From Arcobacter iocasae (GTDB lineage: Bacteria > Campylobacterota > Campylobacteria > Campylobacterales > Arcobacteraceae): a stretch of DNA of 64,000 bases. The translations under genes were made by a program, and so were the position numbers. Numbering within the stretch: the stretch's first letter is position 1; each line of letters begins with the position of its first letter. Positions 53,027-62,949 of the stretch are shown piece after piece. Where the stretch lies: the NCBI RefSeq assembly GCF_042214795.1, contig NZ_CP090177.1:1116001-1180000 (forward strand), given 5' to 3'. The notes below the pieces were generated by a model that saw only the letters and a program-made list of their open reading frames with translations, was not told the origin of the DNA and did no database searches.

Positions 53027-54070
53027 ATGAAACTTCTTGTAAGTGCGATGGAAACTTCTTCTAATATACATTTAAAAGAACTTAAAAAACATCTAAATGA
53101 AGAGATTGAACTTATTGGAATCTTTGATAAAAAACTTGGAAATCCAAACTATGATATTGAACAACTTGCTATCATGGGTTTTATTGATGCAATAAAAAGA
53201 TTACCTTTCTTTTTTAAACTAAAAGATGAAATGGTAGAACTAGCAAAAGATGTTGACAAAGTTTTACTTATGGATTCATCAGGTTTTAATTTACCACTAG
53301 CAAAAGCTATTAAAAAGAAATATCCAAATAAAGAGATTATTTATTATATTCTTCCCCAAGCTTGGGCATGGAAAAAAGGAAGAATTCCGAAGATTGAAAC
53401 ATACTGCGATAAGCTTTGTTCAATCTTACCTTTTGAGAAAGATTATTACTCAAAAAAAGAGAAAATCACTTATGTTGGGCATCCTTTACTTGACGAGATA
53501 AAAGATTATAAAACTACAGCTTCAACTTCTAACAAAATAGCTTTTATGCCAGGAAGCAGAAAAAATGAGATTATAAATCTTATGCCAATATTTAAAGAGC
53601 TTATAAAAAGTATTCCAAATAAAGAATACATTTTAATTATTCCTTCTAAGTTTGATGAAGAGTATATTAAAACTATTTATGGAGATATTTCAGCATTTAC
53701 TGTTTCTAATAATGCCCATGAAAGTCTAAAACAAAGCGATTATGCTTTTATTTGTAGTGGGACAGCTACTTTAGAAGCTGCACTTATTGGAACACCTTTT
53801 ACTCTTAGTTATATTGCTAAAAAATTAGATTACTTTATAGGTTCGCGTCTTGTAAAACTTCCAGCTGTAGGATTAGCAAATATCTTTTTTTCAAAGATGG
53901 GTAAAGAGCTAATTCATAGTGAGTTTTTACAAGAAAATGTAACGGTTGAAAACCTTTTAAATGATTATAAAAAAATGAATACAAACAAATTTATGGAAAA
54001 TTCAAAAGTACTAAGAGAATATCTTAAATTTGGAAGTTCTAAGAATGTCGCTCACATAATTCAAAACTAA
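53027..54070 (+). CDS. lpxB: Lipid-A-disaccharide synthase
   Basis: GT19 glycosyltransferase joining UDP-2,3-diacylglucosamine and lipid X in lipid A synthesis, at the inner face of the membrane. The 347-residue protein shows IIYYILPQAWAWKKGRI (in part), LPFEKDYY, YVGHPLLDE, MPGSRKNEI and CSGTATLEAALIGTPF, all typical. It abuts queH and is followed after 52 bases by fabZ and lpxA, so lipid A genes cluster here. Confidence 0.94.
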   Translation: MKLLVSAMETSSNIHLKELKKHLNEEIELIGIFDKKLGNPNYDIEQLAIMGFIDAIKRLPFFFKLKDEMVELAKDVDKVLLMDSSGFNLPLAKAIKKKYPNKEIIYYILPQAWAWKKGRIPKIETYCDKLCSILPFEKDYYSKKEKITYVGHPLLDEIKDYKTTASTSNKIAFMPGSRKNEIINLMPIFKELIKSIPNKEYILIIPSKFDEEYIKTIYGDISAFTVSNNAHESLKQSDYAFICSGTATLEAALIGTPFTLSYIAKKLDYFIGSRLVKLPAVGLANIFFSKMGKELIHSEFLQENVTVENLLNDYKKMNTNKFMENSKVLREYLKFGSSKNVAHIIQN

Positions 54071-54122
54071 TTTAAATTTTGATAGAATATATGCCTTAAA
54101 TAAAAAGATATAGGAAAATTAT

Positions 54123-54566
54123 ATGCTAGACGTTACACAGATTCAAGAGATACTTCCACATAGATACCCTTTTTTACTTGTAGATAGAATTACAAGCATG
54201 GAAGAAGGTAAAAGTATCATTGGTTTTAAAAATATCTCTATTAGTGAACCTGCTTTTATGGGACATTTCCCTGGACATCCAATTTATCCAGGTGTATTAA
54301 TTCTTGAAGGAATGGCGCAAGCTGGTGGAATCTTAGCTTTAAAAAGCAATGATTTGTCATATGAAGAGATGAAAAGTAAAGTTATTTATTTCATGAGTAT
54401 TGATGGGGCAAAATTTAGAACACCAGTAAAACCTGGTGATAAATTAGAATACAGAATTGAAGTAAAAAAATTAAGAGGCACTTTAATAGTACTTGATGGT
54501 AAAGCTTTTGTAGATGATAAATTAGTTGCCGAGGCTGAATTAAAAGCCATGGTAGTGGATAAATAA
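54123..54566 (+). CDS. fabZ: 3-hydroxyacyl-ACP dehydratase FabZ
   Basis: Hot-dog dehydratase of fatty-acid elongation, 147 residues. The catalytic pair His48 and Glu62 is in GHFPGHPIYPGVLILEGMAQ, and the HRYPFLLVDRI opening is typical. It lies seven bases before lpxA, the usual pairing that balances fatty acid and lipid A synthesis. Confidence 0.96.
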   Translation: MLDVTQIQEILPHRYPFLLVDRITSMEEGKSIIGFKNISISEPAFMGHFPGHPIYPGVLILEGMAQAGGILALKSNDLSYEEMKSKVIYFMSIDGAKFRTPVKPGDKLEYRIEVKKLRGTLIVLDGKAFVDDKLVAEAELKAMVVDK

Positions 54567-54573
54567 CAAATAT

Positions 54574-55362
54574 ATGAATAATATCCATAAAACAGCTATA
54601 ATAGAAAATGGCGCAATTATCGGTGATAATGTTACTATTGGCCCTTATACTATCATAGGCTCTAATGTAAAAATTGGAAATGGAAATATAATCGGTTCGA
54701 ACAGTGTAATTGAGGGTAAAACTACAATTGGTGATAATAATAAGATTTACTCACATGCAGCTCTTGGAACTGATCCTCAAGATTTAAAATTTGATGGTGA
54801 AGAAGTTGAACTAATTATTGGAAACAATAATAAAATTAGAGAATTCACACTTTTTAACCCAGGTACTAAAGGTGGAGGTTCAATTACAAGAATCGGTGAT
54901 GATAACCTTTTTATGGGTTATGTTCATGTTGCCCATGATGTAATCATTGGTAATCATTGTGTATTTGCAAATGTTGCAACACTTGCAGGACATGTTGAAA
55001 TTGATGATTATGTAGTTGTTGGTGGATTAACACCAATTCACCAATTTTGTAAAATTGGAAGCCATGCTATGATTGGTGGAGGTTCTGTCTTAACTCAAGA
55101 TATACCACCTTTTTGTTTAGCAGAAGGAAATAGAGCAAATCTTAGAGGTCTAAATTTAAATGGGCTTAGAAGAAGACTAGGAAGAGAAGATATTAATGCC
55201 GTTAAAAAAGCATATAAAGATATTTTTGAATCGGGGCAACCAATCCAAGAGGTTGCAAATGAATTAATAAAAACTCAAGATAATAAATATGTGTTAGAAT
55301 TTGCAAATTTTATTATAAATACAAAAAGAGGAATTCCCTTTATTAGAAAGCAGGAGAGATAG
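54574..55362 (+). CDS. lpxA: UDP-N-acetylglucosamine acyltransferase
   Basis: First enzyme of lipid A synthesis, adding a 3-hydroxyacyl chain to UDP-GlcNAc. The 262-residue protein is a left-handed beta-helix built of hexapeptide repeats (IGDNVTIGPYTIIG and so on) with a helical C-terminus. The catalytic His is His121 in HVAHD. The usual IHRGT segment appears as FNPGTKGG here. The clpX start follows five bases after its stop. Confidence 0.96.
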   Translation: MNNIHKTAIIENGAIIGDNVTIGPYTIIGSNVKIGNGNIIGSNSVIEGKTTIGDNNKIYSHAALGTDPQDLKFDGEEVELIIGNNNKIREFTLFNPGTKGGGSITRIGDDNLFMGYVHVAHDVIIGNHCVFANVATLAGHVEIDDYVVVGGLTPIHQFCKIGSHAMIGGGSVLTQDIPPFCLAEGNRANLRGLNLNGLRRRLGREDINAVKKAYKDIFESGQPIQEVANELIKTQDNKYVLEFANFIINTKRGIPFIRKQER

Positions 55363-55367
55363 AATAT

Positions 55368-56591
55368 ATGAGCAAATTAAAATGTGATTTTTGTGGAGTA
55401 CAAGATAGTGCTCAAAATCCGGTAATATCAGGGGACAATGCTTGTATTTGTAAATCTTGTGTAAACGCTGCCCATGATATTATTAGTGGGAAAGAACCAG
55501 CTGAAGATGAACAAGCATTAAATCCTGATGTTAAAGCAGTAAGTGAAATAAAACTTCATACACCAAGTGAATTAAAAGCTTTACTTGATGATTATGTAGT
55601 TGGACAACACAGAGCAAAAAAAGTTCTTTCAGTTGCAGTATATAACCACTATAAGAGAATTTTTAGAAGAGATGAAATTGGTGAAGATACAGAAATTAAT
55701 AAATCAAATGTTTTACTTATAGGACCAACAGGTTCTGGTAAGACACTACTTGCACAAACAATTGCAAGATATTTAGATGTTCCTTTAGCAATAGCTGATG
55801 CTACAAGTTTAACAGAAGCTGGTTATGTTGGTGATGATGTTGAGAATGTTATTACTAGACTTTTACAAGCAGCTAATGGTGATATTAAAAAAGCAGAAAC
55901 TGGAATTATTTTTATAGATGAAATTGATAAAATAGCTAGAATGAGTGAAAATAGATCAATCACTAGAGATGTATCTGGGGAAGGTGTTCAACAAGCTATG
56001 CTTAAAATCATAGAAGGAAGTGTTGTAAATGTTCCACCAAAAGGTGGAAGAAAACATCCAGGCCAAGATATGACTCAAGTAGATACTACAAATATCTTAT
56101 TTATTTGTGGTGGTGCTTTTGATGGTTTAGAAGAGATTATTAAAAGAAAAAAAGGTAATAATGTTTTAGGTTTTAACCAAACTAAAAGTAGTAAAAAAGA
56201 TGAATCAGGACTTATCTCTTTTGTTGAAGCAGATGATTTAGTAAAATATGGTTTAATTCCTGAGTTAATCGGAAGATTACATATGATTGCTACATTAAAT
56301 GAAATAACAGAAGAAGATATGGTTCATATTTTAACTGAACCAAAAAATGCTTTAATAAAACAGTATATTAAACTTTTTGAGATGGACAAAGTAAATTTAG
56401 AATTTGACAAAGATGCTTTACTTGCTATTGCTAAAAAAGCAATTGAGCGAAAAACAGGGGCAAGAGGTCTTAGATCAATTTTAGAAGATATTATGCTTGA
56501 TATTATGTTTGATTTACCAAACTACAAAGAGAAAACTATTACTATTACAAAAGATGTAGTAAGTGATAAAAAAGACCCAAAAATCGCTTAA
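55368..56591 (+). CDS. clpX: ATP-dependent Clp protease ATP-binding subunit ClpX
   Basis: AAA+ unfoldase that feeds substrates to ClpP. The N-terminal zinc-binding domain has Cys6-x2-Cys9 and Cys28-x2-Cys31; Walker A GPTGSGKT is at 119-126 and Walker B FIDEIDKI follows; the ERKTGARGLRSI sensor-2 region is present. 407 residues, usual length. The gene order fabZ-lpxA-clpX-mreB-mreC is also seen in Campylobacter. No clpP is in the window. Confidence 0.97.
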   Translation: MSKLKCDFCGVQDSAQNPVISGDNACICKSCVNAAHDIISGKEPAEDEQALNPDVKAVSEIKLHTPSELKALLDDYVVGQHRAKKVLSVAVYNHYKRIFRRDEIGEDTEINKSNVLLIGPTGSGKTLLAQTIARYLDVPLAIADATSLTEAGYVGDDVENVITRLLQAANGDIKKAETGIIFIDEIDKIARMSENRSITRDVSGEGVQQAMLKIIEGSVVNVPPKGGRKHPGQDMTQVDTTNILFICGGAFDGLEEIIKRKKGNNVLGFNQTKSSKKDESGLISFVEADDLVKYGLIPELIGRLHMIATLNEITEEDMVHILTEPKNALIKQYIKLFEMDKVNLEFDKDALLAIAKKAIERKTGARGLRSILEDIMLDIMFDLPNYKEKTITITKDVVSDKKDPKIA

Positions 56592-56612
56592 TTTAAAAAG
56601 GAGAAAGAGTAA

Positions 56613-57644
56613 ATGTTTTTAGACAAATTAATTGGATTCTTTTCTAATGATATGGCTATCGACCTTGGTACTGCTAATACTATCGTTTCTGTAAAAGGAA
56701 AAGGTATTATTATCAATGAACCATCAGTTGTAGCTGTTCAACATGATAAGTATGGAAAAGATAAAATATTAGCAGTAGGTGTTGAAGCTAAACAGATGAT
56801 AGGGAAAACACCTTTGAATATTCAAGCTGTTAGACCTATGAGAGATGGAGTTATAGCAGACTTTGAAATGACAGAGAGAATGATTAGATATTTTATCGAA
56901 AGAGCTCACTCAAGAAAATCTTTCATAAGACCTAGAATCATTATTTGTATTCCTTATGGAATTACTCAAGTTGAAAGAAAAGCTGTAAGAGAATCAGCAC
57001 TAAGCGCAGGGGCAAGAGAAGTATTTCTAGTGGAAGAACCAATGGCAGCTGCAATTGGAGCTGGAATTCCAGTTTCTGATCCTTCTGGTTATGTAGTTGT
57101 TGATATTGGTGGGGGTACAACTGAGATTGGTGTTACTTCACTTGGGGGACTAGTTCTATCTAAATCAATTAAAACAGCTGGTGACAGATGTGATAAAGCG
57201 ATTATGGATTATGTTAGACAAAACTATAACTTATACATTGGTGAGAGAACTGCTGAAACTATCAAAATAGAAATAGGAACAGCTGTTAAACTTGACCAAG
57301 AGTTAAAAATAAGAGTAAAAGGTAGAGATAACTCTGGTCTTTTATCTACTATTGAATTAGGTTCTGAGGGTGTTAGAACTGCAATCAAAGAGCCTCTTAG
57401 AGAAATCGTTGCAGCTGTAAGAAGTGTATTAGAAGATATGCCACCTGATTTAGCAGGTGATGTTGTTGATAATGGTGTTACACTAACAGGTGGTGGAGCA
57501 CTTATTCGTGGTTTAGATACATATTTAGCTGACATTATTAAACTACCAGTTAGAGTTGCTGATGAGCCACTTTTAGCTGTTGCTTACGGTACAAGTAAAG
57601 TATTAGATGAGGAAGCTTTATTAAGATTAATTTCTAATGAATAA
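56613..57644 (+). CDS. mreB: Rod-shape-determining protein MreB
   Basis: Actin-like ATPase that guides side-wall peptidoglycan synthesis. The 343-residue protein has IDLGTANTIV (phosphate 1), VVDIGGGTTEIGV (phosphate 2) and LTGGGALIRGL (adenosine motif), plus the N-terminal amphipathic MFLDKLIGFFSN membrane helix. AAAGGAG precedes the ATG. It overlaps mreC by eight bases. Confidence 0.97.
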   Translation: MFLDKLIGFFSNDMAIDLGTANTIVSVKGKGIIINEPSVVAVQHDKYGKDKILAVGVEAKQMIGKTPLNIQAVRPMRDGVIADFEMTERMIRYFIERAHSRKSFIRPRIIICIPYGITQVERKAVRESALSAGAREVFLVEEPMAAAIGAGIPVSDPSGYVVVDIGGGTTEIGVTSLGGLVLSKSIKTAGDRCDKAIMDYVRQNYNLYIGERTAETIKIEIGTAVKLDQELKIRVKGRDNSGLLSTIELGSEGVRTAIKEPLREIVAAVRSVLEDMPPDLAGDVVDNGVTLTGGGALIRGLDTYLADIIKLPVRVADEPLLAVAYGTSKVLDEEALLRLISNE

Positions 57645-58407
57645 ACTACTCTTCGTTCTCCTTTTTATAATCATGGTTGGTCTATACATTTTTAATGTAG
57701 ACCAATCATTATCTTCAAAATTTATTTTTATCAATAAGATAAAAGATTACTACACAGAAAAACTTGTAATTGTTGAAGAGACCTTAACAAAATATTTTTT
57801 TCAAGCCCAAACCATAGAAGATCTTACCTTAGAAAATCAAGATTTAAAAAAATTTAGACTACTTTATACAGAAAAGAATTTAGAACTTACTCACATAAAA
57901 GATAGTCATATGGACTTAAAAAATTACAAAGCTGATTTAAGACTTGCGCAAGTATTATCATATGTTGAATTTGATGACTTTACAAAAGTTTGGCTAGATG
58001 CAAAAAAAACAGACTCTCAAATAGAGGGATTGATTTCTGAAAATTATGCTGCTGGAATAGTTGTAAATAAAGATAATCAAGCATTAGCTTTATTAAATGG
58101 AAATGAAAAAAGTAATTATGCTGTTTATATAGGTGAAAATAAAGCTCCAGGAATCACCCATGGTAAAGCAAACTCAAATATCCTTTTAGCAAAATTTATT
58201 CCAATTTGGATAAATATAAAAATAGGAGATGAAGTAATAACTTCTGGTATGGATAATATCTTTTTTGAAGGCCTAAAAGTAGGTAAAGTAATAGCAATCA
58301 AAAAAATGGCAGATATGCAAGAAGCTCAAATAGAACCTTATATTAACGCTCTTAATCAAAATTTCTTCTATATATATTCTAAAAAGTCACTAAAAAAAAC
58401 TAAATAA
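57637..58407 (+). CDS. mreC: Rod-shape-determining protein MreC
   Basis: Periplasmic scaffold of the elongasome, 256 residues: one N-terminal membrane helix (about 1-18), a coiled coil (about 35-95), then the double beta-barrel domain with IVVNKDNQALAL and GDEVITSGMDNIFFEGLKVGKV (partly quoted). It overlaps the mreB end by eight bases. No mreD follows; a c-di-GMP signalling gene is next. Confidence 0.92.
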   Translation: MNKLLFVLLFIIMVGLYIFNVDQSLSSKFIFINKIKDYYTEKLVIVEETLTKYFFQAQTIEDLTLENQDLKKFRLLYTEKNLELTHIKDSHMDLKNYKADLRLAQVLSYVEFDDFTKVWLDAKKTDSQIEGLISENYAAGIVVNKDNQALALLNGNEKSNYAVYIGENKAPGITHGKANSNILLAKFIPIWINIKIGDEVITSGMDNIFFEGLKVGKVIAIKKMADMQEAQIEPYINALNQNFFYIYSKKSLKKTK

Positions 58408-58464
58408 TTTTATTAAGTACTCAATAAGTATCTTTATGATTAAATTTTGACATAAAGGATTTTT

Positions 58465-60474
58465 ATGTCTAATACATTAATAAATAATTTATCAATTTTA
58501 TATGTTGAAGATGATACAACAGTTAGAGAATCATTATCCTCTACTCTAAAACTTTTATCAAAAAAGATTTATACTGCTGATGATGGTCTTCAAGCATTAG
58601 AGATATTAAAAGATAATGAAATAGATTTAGTTATAACAGATATAAAAATGCCAAACCTTGATGGTCTTGAATTATCTAAAAAGATACAAGATTTAGACCT
58701 AAATATACCAATCTTAATCACAACAGCACATGATGAAATAGATTACTTACATAAAGCAATAGAGTTAAATATTGATGCATTTATAACAAAACCTTTAAAT
58801 ATAACTTCATTAATACAATCAATTACAAAATTAGCAAAAGTAATATCAACTAAAAAAGAATTAGAAAAGAAAAAACATCAACTTGAACAATTTAAAAAAG
58901 CAGTTAATTTTTCAAACTTGATTATCAATATTTCACAAGAAGGTGAGATATTAAATATCTCTACAGACAATCCATTAGAGTTTGATTTATTTAATCCAGA
59001 TAAGATAAAAATAACAAATATAAAAGAGTGTTTAAATGATGAGCACTTCTTATCTATTATAAAAAGTGCCAATGACTTAGATATATTTCACAAAAACTTA
59101 TCTTTGAAAATAGGTGAAGAACAATATACTGTAAATATAACTGCATTTGCAAATGAATATGAAGATGATATAAAAACAATAAATCTTATTCTTAAAGATT
59201 TAACAAAAACCTTAAAGAAAAAAGATGAAATAATTGAAAAACTCTATATAGATCAAGTGACAAATTTAAAAAATAAATTTGCTTTATATAAAAGAATAAA
59301 TGAGCTTTCTTCTAGTAATTTAATGCTTTGTATAATTGATTTAGATGATTTTAGAAAACTCACAAAATTGTATGGATACAAAATGGGAGATAAAATACTA
59401 AATATCGTTTCCCAAAAAATATTAAGAGTAATAAGTATAGAGCAAACAGATAAACTTTCATTTGAATTATATAAACTAGAATCTGATAAATTTGTACTTT
59501 TAGTTTTACCAAAAAATAGTTTAATAGAAAAAGATATAAATGATATTACAAGTAATTTAATAAATAAGTTAGAAGAGGATTCATTTGAGATAGATGAAAA
59601 TGTATCTTTAGATATATCTTTTACCTTAGGACTTGCCTATAATGAAGAAGATGATATTTTAACAGAAGCTTTAATTGCAAAAGATGTAGCAAGAGAATTA
59701 AAAAAAGATTTCCTTCTTTACAATAAAATTAAAGGAATAAAAGATATCTTCGCTACAAATTTACAGTTACAAAAGAAAATAAAAAAAGCTTTCGATGAAG
59801 ATGGAATTATTCCATATTTTCAACCAATAGTTGACAAAAATGAAAATATAATAAAATATGAAGCACTAGCTAGAATAATTGACACAGAAGAAAATAAGAT
59901 ATTAACTCCTTTTTCCTTTTTAGAGCAAATAAAAAGCTCAAAGAATTACTCTAAATTTACAAAAACAATTATAGAAAAATCTTTGAAATGTACAAATATT
60001 TTACAAAAAGAGATATCTATAAATCTATCTTTTGAAGATATCTCAAACCCTGAAATCATACTTTTCTTAGAAGAAAAATTACAAAAATATAGTTCTGCTA
60101 TAACTATAGAATTATTAGAAAGTGAAGGCTTAAAAGATATAGAAAAGACTATTAGTTTTTGCAACTTAATGAAGAGTTATGGCGCAAAAATTGCTATTGA
60201 TGATTTTGGTGCAGGATACTCAAATTTTGAGTATTTCTTTACCCTACCAATAGATAAAATAAAAATAGATGGTGCCTTAATAAAAAGAGTAAATGAATAT
60301 AAAGGCTATGTTTTAGTAGAGTCTATAGTTAATTTCTGTAAAAAACTAGATATCAAAGTTGTTGCTGAATTTGTAGAAGATGAGAAAACATTTGAAACTC
60401 TCAAAAGCCTTGGTATTGATTGGTTTCAAGGATACTATTTTAGTAAACCAAAGCCCATAGAGGACTTTAAATAG
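58465..60474 (+). CDS. Response regulator with degenerate GGDEF and intact EAL domains
   Basis: A 669-residue protein. REC domain 1-125 with phosphoacceptor Asp59 (ITDIKMP), Thr87 and Lys109; a PAS-like linker (about 145-250); a GGDEF-fold domain (about 262-425) whose signature is LESDKF, so diguanylate cyclase activity is unlikely; and an EAL domain (about 435-669) with YEALAR (Glu466), NLSFED, ELLESEG, IDDFGAGYSN and VVAEFVED, all key c-di-GMP phosphodiesterase residues present. It probably lowers c-di-GMP when phosphorylated. The kinase gene starts on its last base, so the two almost certainly form a two-component pair. Confidence 0.9.
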   Translation: MSNTLINNLSILYVEDDTTVRESLSSTLKLLSKKIYTADDGLQALEILKDNEIDLVITDIKMPNLDGLELSKKIQDLDLNIPILITTAHDEIDYLHKAIELNIDAFITKPLNITSLIQSITKLAKVISTKKELEKKKHQLEQFKKAVNFSNLIINISQEGEILNISTDNPLEFDLFNPDKIKITNIKECLNDEHFLSIIKSANDLDIFHKNLSLKIGEEQYTVNITAFANEYEDDIKTINLILKDLTKTLKKKDEIIEKLYIDQVTNLKNKFALYKRINELSSSNLMLCIIDLDDFRKLTKLYGYKMGDKILNIVSQKILRVISIEQTDKLSFELYKLESDKFVLLVLPKNSLIEKDINDITSNLINKLEEDSFEIDENVSLDISFTLGLAYNEEDDILTEALIAKDVARELKKDFLLYNKIKGIKDIFATNLQLQKKIKKAFDEDGIIPYFQPIVDKNENIIKYEALARIIDTEENKILTPFSFLEQIKSSKNYSKFTKTIIEKSLKCTNILQKEISINLSFEDISNPEIILFLEEKLQKYSSAITIELLESEGLKDIEKTISFCNLMKSYGAKIAIDDFGAGYSNFEYFFTLPIDKIKIDGALIKRVNEYKGYVLVESIVNFCKKLDIKVVAEFVEDEKTFETLKSLGIDWFQGYYFSKPKPIEDFK

Positions 60475-62168
60475 TGGAACAACTAAAAAAAGAGAATTAT
60501 CTTAAAAAATTTAGTTTACTATTTATATTAACAGCTGTCTCTTTTACTATTTTAATACTATCTTTCGCACTATATGAAATAGCAAAATATCGAGATATTA
60601 TTTATAAAGAAAAAGCACAACATGAATATTCTCAAAAAAAAGAGCAAATAAACAAATACTATCAAAACTATAAACAACTTATAAACTCTATAAAAACAAA
60701 TCCTTTATTTACAAACTATATAAAAAATCCTTCCAAAGAGAATCTAAGAAATTCTACATCTCTTTTTGAAAGTTTTGTTTCCTATGATAAACACATAACT
60801 CAATTAAGATATATTGATATAAATGGAGAAGAAAAGATAAGAATTGATAGACCAAATACAAATGGCGATTATAAAATCATAGAAAATCTTAATTTGCAAA
60901 ATAAAGAACATAGAAATTATTTTGAGAAAAGTATCAAACTATCAAAAAATGAAGTCTATATTTCAAGAATCGATTTAAATATAGAAAACAAAAAAATAGA
61001 GATTCCTTATAAACCCGTTTTAAGATTTTCTGTACCCATTTTTGAAGAAAATAAAAAAACTGGTATCCTCATAATAAATATTTTTGCTGAAGAATTGTTA
61101 GATAGTATAAAAGAATCAAAAGATTTTGATATCACTATTTACGACCAAGATAAAGAAGTTTTAGTGTCTAATAATAACTTACAAAATGAATGGACAAGAT
61201 ATTTAAAAAAAGAAAGAATTAAAAATACAAATTCTATTATTTTTGAAGAATTCTTAATAAAAAGTTCTGATTATGAAAACCTATTTATCTCTTTCTCTTC
61301 AAAAAATTGGCTCAATAGATTTTTAACTTTTTTTGATTATAAAGTGTTTTTATTATTTGCCCTAATTATATTCATAGCCTTTGTTTCAGCCTATTATTTA
61401 GCTAAAATCCCAAAAAAACTTTTTGATAGGATTACTTCTCAGCAAGAAATTCTAATCCAACAATCAAAAACATCTGCAATGGGAGAAATGATAGCAATAC
61501 TTGCTCATCAATGGAGACAACCTTTAAATCAAATCTCTGTTTTAATACAAGAAATAGAGTTCAAAAAGAAATTAAATCTTTTAAGTGATGAAGAGTTTGA
61601 AACTATTTCAAACAAAATAAAAAATAGTCTGTCTTATATGTCCCATACAATAAATGACTTTAGAGATTTTTTAAAACCCTCAAAAGAAAAAAATCAATTT
61701 AATATTTTAGATACGATAAAAAATACCCTTAAATTAATCGATGCAAAGTTTTTAAATGACTATGTAACATGTGAAATTATAAATAATTCTAAAAACTCAA
61801 TTAAGGAGTATGATTTAATCTCATATGAAAATGAATTTAAACATGTAATAATTAATATCTTAAATAATTCAATAGATGCTTTAAAAATAAACACTGAAGA
61901 AAATAATAAAAAAATTACAATAGAATTATTCAATAAAAAAAATATCATCATAATAAAAATTTCTGATAATGGAGGAGGAATAGAAGATTCAATAAAAGAT
62001 AAAATCTTCGAACCTTATAAATCAACAAAAGAAGCACAACAAGGAACGGGACTAGGACTTTATATGTCTAAATTAATTATTGAAAATAACTTTCATGGTA
62101 AAATATCTGCCCAAAATCTAGACAATAAAGCAGTCTTTACAATCACACTAAATAAGGACTTAGTATGA
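60474..62168 (+). CDS. Sensor histidine kinase with periplasmic Cache-like sensor
   Basis: A 564-residue kinase. Membrane segments at about 13-37 and 290-309 flank a roughly 250-residue periplasmic domain with a Cache-like pattern (LRYIDINGEEKIRIDR, then YISRIDLN and RFSVPIFEENKKTGILIINI, partly quoted). The cytoplasmic part has the box MGEMIAILAHQWRQPL (His345) and the ATPase motifs NNSIDA, DNGGGI and GTGLGLYMSK. The start is GTG, sharing one base with the preceding TAG stop (TAGTG), so it is coupled to the REC-GGDEF-EAL gene, its likely partner. Its last nine bases overlap the convergent ribE. Confidence 0.9.
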   Translation: MEQLKKENYLKKFSLLFILTAVSFTILILSFALYEIAKYRDIIYKEKAQHEYSQKKEQINKYYQNYKQLINSIKTNPLFTNYIKNPSKENLRNSTSLFESFVSYDKHITQLRYIDINGEEKIRIDRPNTNGDYKIIENLNLQNKEHRNYFEKSIKLSKNEVYISRIDLNIENKKIEIPYKPVLRFSVPIFEENKKTGILIINIFAEELLDSIKESKDFDITIYDQDKEVLVSNNNLQNEWTRYLKKERIKNTNSIIFEEFLIKSSDYENLFISFSSKNWLNRFLTFFDYKVFLLFALIIFIAFVSAYYLAKIPKKLFDRITSQQEILIQQSKTSAMGEMIAILAHQWRQPLNQISVLIQEIEFKKKLNLLSDEEFETISNKIKNSLSYMSHTINDFRDFLKPSKEKNQFNILDTIKNTLKLIDAKFLNDYVTCEIINNSKNSIKEYDLISYENEFKHVIINILNNSIDALKINTEENNKKITIELFNKKNIIIIKISDNGGGIEDSIKDKIFEPYKSTKEAQQGTGLGLYMSKLIIENNFHGKISAQNLDNKAVFTITLNKDLV

Positions 62169-62777
62169 TGCCATCATTTTATCAACTTGTCCCCAAGTCA
62201 AATCATCATTTTTTTTATCTTTTTTAAACATATTATAAATATATCTTGCAAACATATCTGTTTCTAAATTTACTTTAGAACCTATTTTGTAAGTTTTAAA
62301 CAGAGTATTTTCAACAGTGTGCGGAATAATTGTAAGTCTAAAAGAGTCTTTCATAACTTCATTTACAGTCAAGGAAACTCCATCAATACTAACACTTCCC
62401 TTTGGAATAATATATTTAGAAAAAGAAGATGGTAGCGAAATTATAAAATCAGTGGAATTTCCATTTTTATTGATAGCTTTAACTATCCCTAGGCAATCCA
62501 CATGACCTTGTACAATATGTCCTTCAAATCTATCACCCATCATCATAGCAGGCTCCATATGAACCTTACCTTTGTAATTTTCCATTGCCAATATTTTTTG
62601 TGACTCAGGAGAAAGTTCCACAGAAAAAGTTCCACTTGCAACTCTCACAACTGTTAAACATGCTCCATTTATTGAGATAGAGTCTCCAATCTTTGGTTCA
62701 TATTTTGCTTTTAGTGTAAGTACATTTGATTTGAAACTTAGCACCTCAGCCATCTCTCTTATTAGTCCTGTGAACAT
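62160..62777 (-). CDS. ribE: Riboflavin synthase, alpha chain
   Basis: Converts two 6,7-dimethyl-8-ribityllumazine to riboflavin. The 205-residue protein is made of two similar beta-barrel halves: MFTGLIREM...SINGACLTVV and FEGHIVQGHVD...SIDGVSLTVNEV. AAAGGAAAAAC precedes the ATG. It is a single gene on the minus strand. No FMN riboswitch was seen in the 172-base upstream region. Confidence 0.95.
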   Translation of the reverse strand: MFTGLIREMAEVLSFKSNVLTLKAKYEPKIGDSISINGACLTVVRVASGTFSVELSPESQKILAMENYKGKVHMEPAMMMGDRFEGHIVQGHVDCLGIVKAINKNGNSTDFIISLPSSFSKYIIPKGSVSIDGVSLTVNEVMKDSFRLTIIPHTVENTLFKTYKIGSKVNLETDMFARYIYNMFKKDKKNDDLTWGQVDKMMASY

Positions 62778-62949
62778 GTTTTTCCTTTAAAATTGCTGTA
62801 AATCTTGAAATATTTGGTATAATACCGAAAACTTATTGAGAAGCTAATTTTAAACTATTCTAATTTTTTAACCTAACTTTCAAACACTTTTCAATATAAA
62901 CAAAAAAAGATAAAGATACATTAGACAATTGTATACTTATGGAGATAAA

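Noticed and set aside
58408..58464. Missing mreD as a local deletion
   Set aside because: There is no remnant sequence, and the gap is a normal promoter-sized spacer; absence may be normal for this group.
62778..62949. FMN riboswitch in the ribE/mnmG spacer
   Set aside because: The conserved FMN-element boxes are not visible; the spacer is plain AT-rich DNA.
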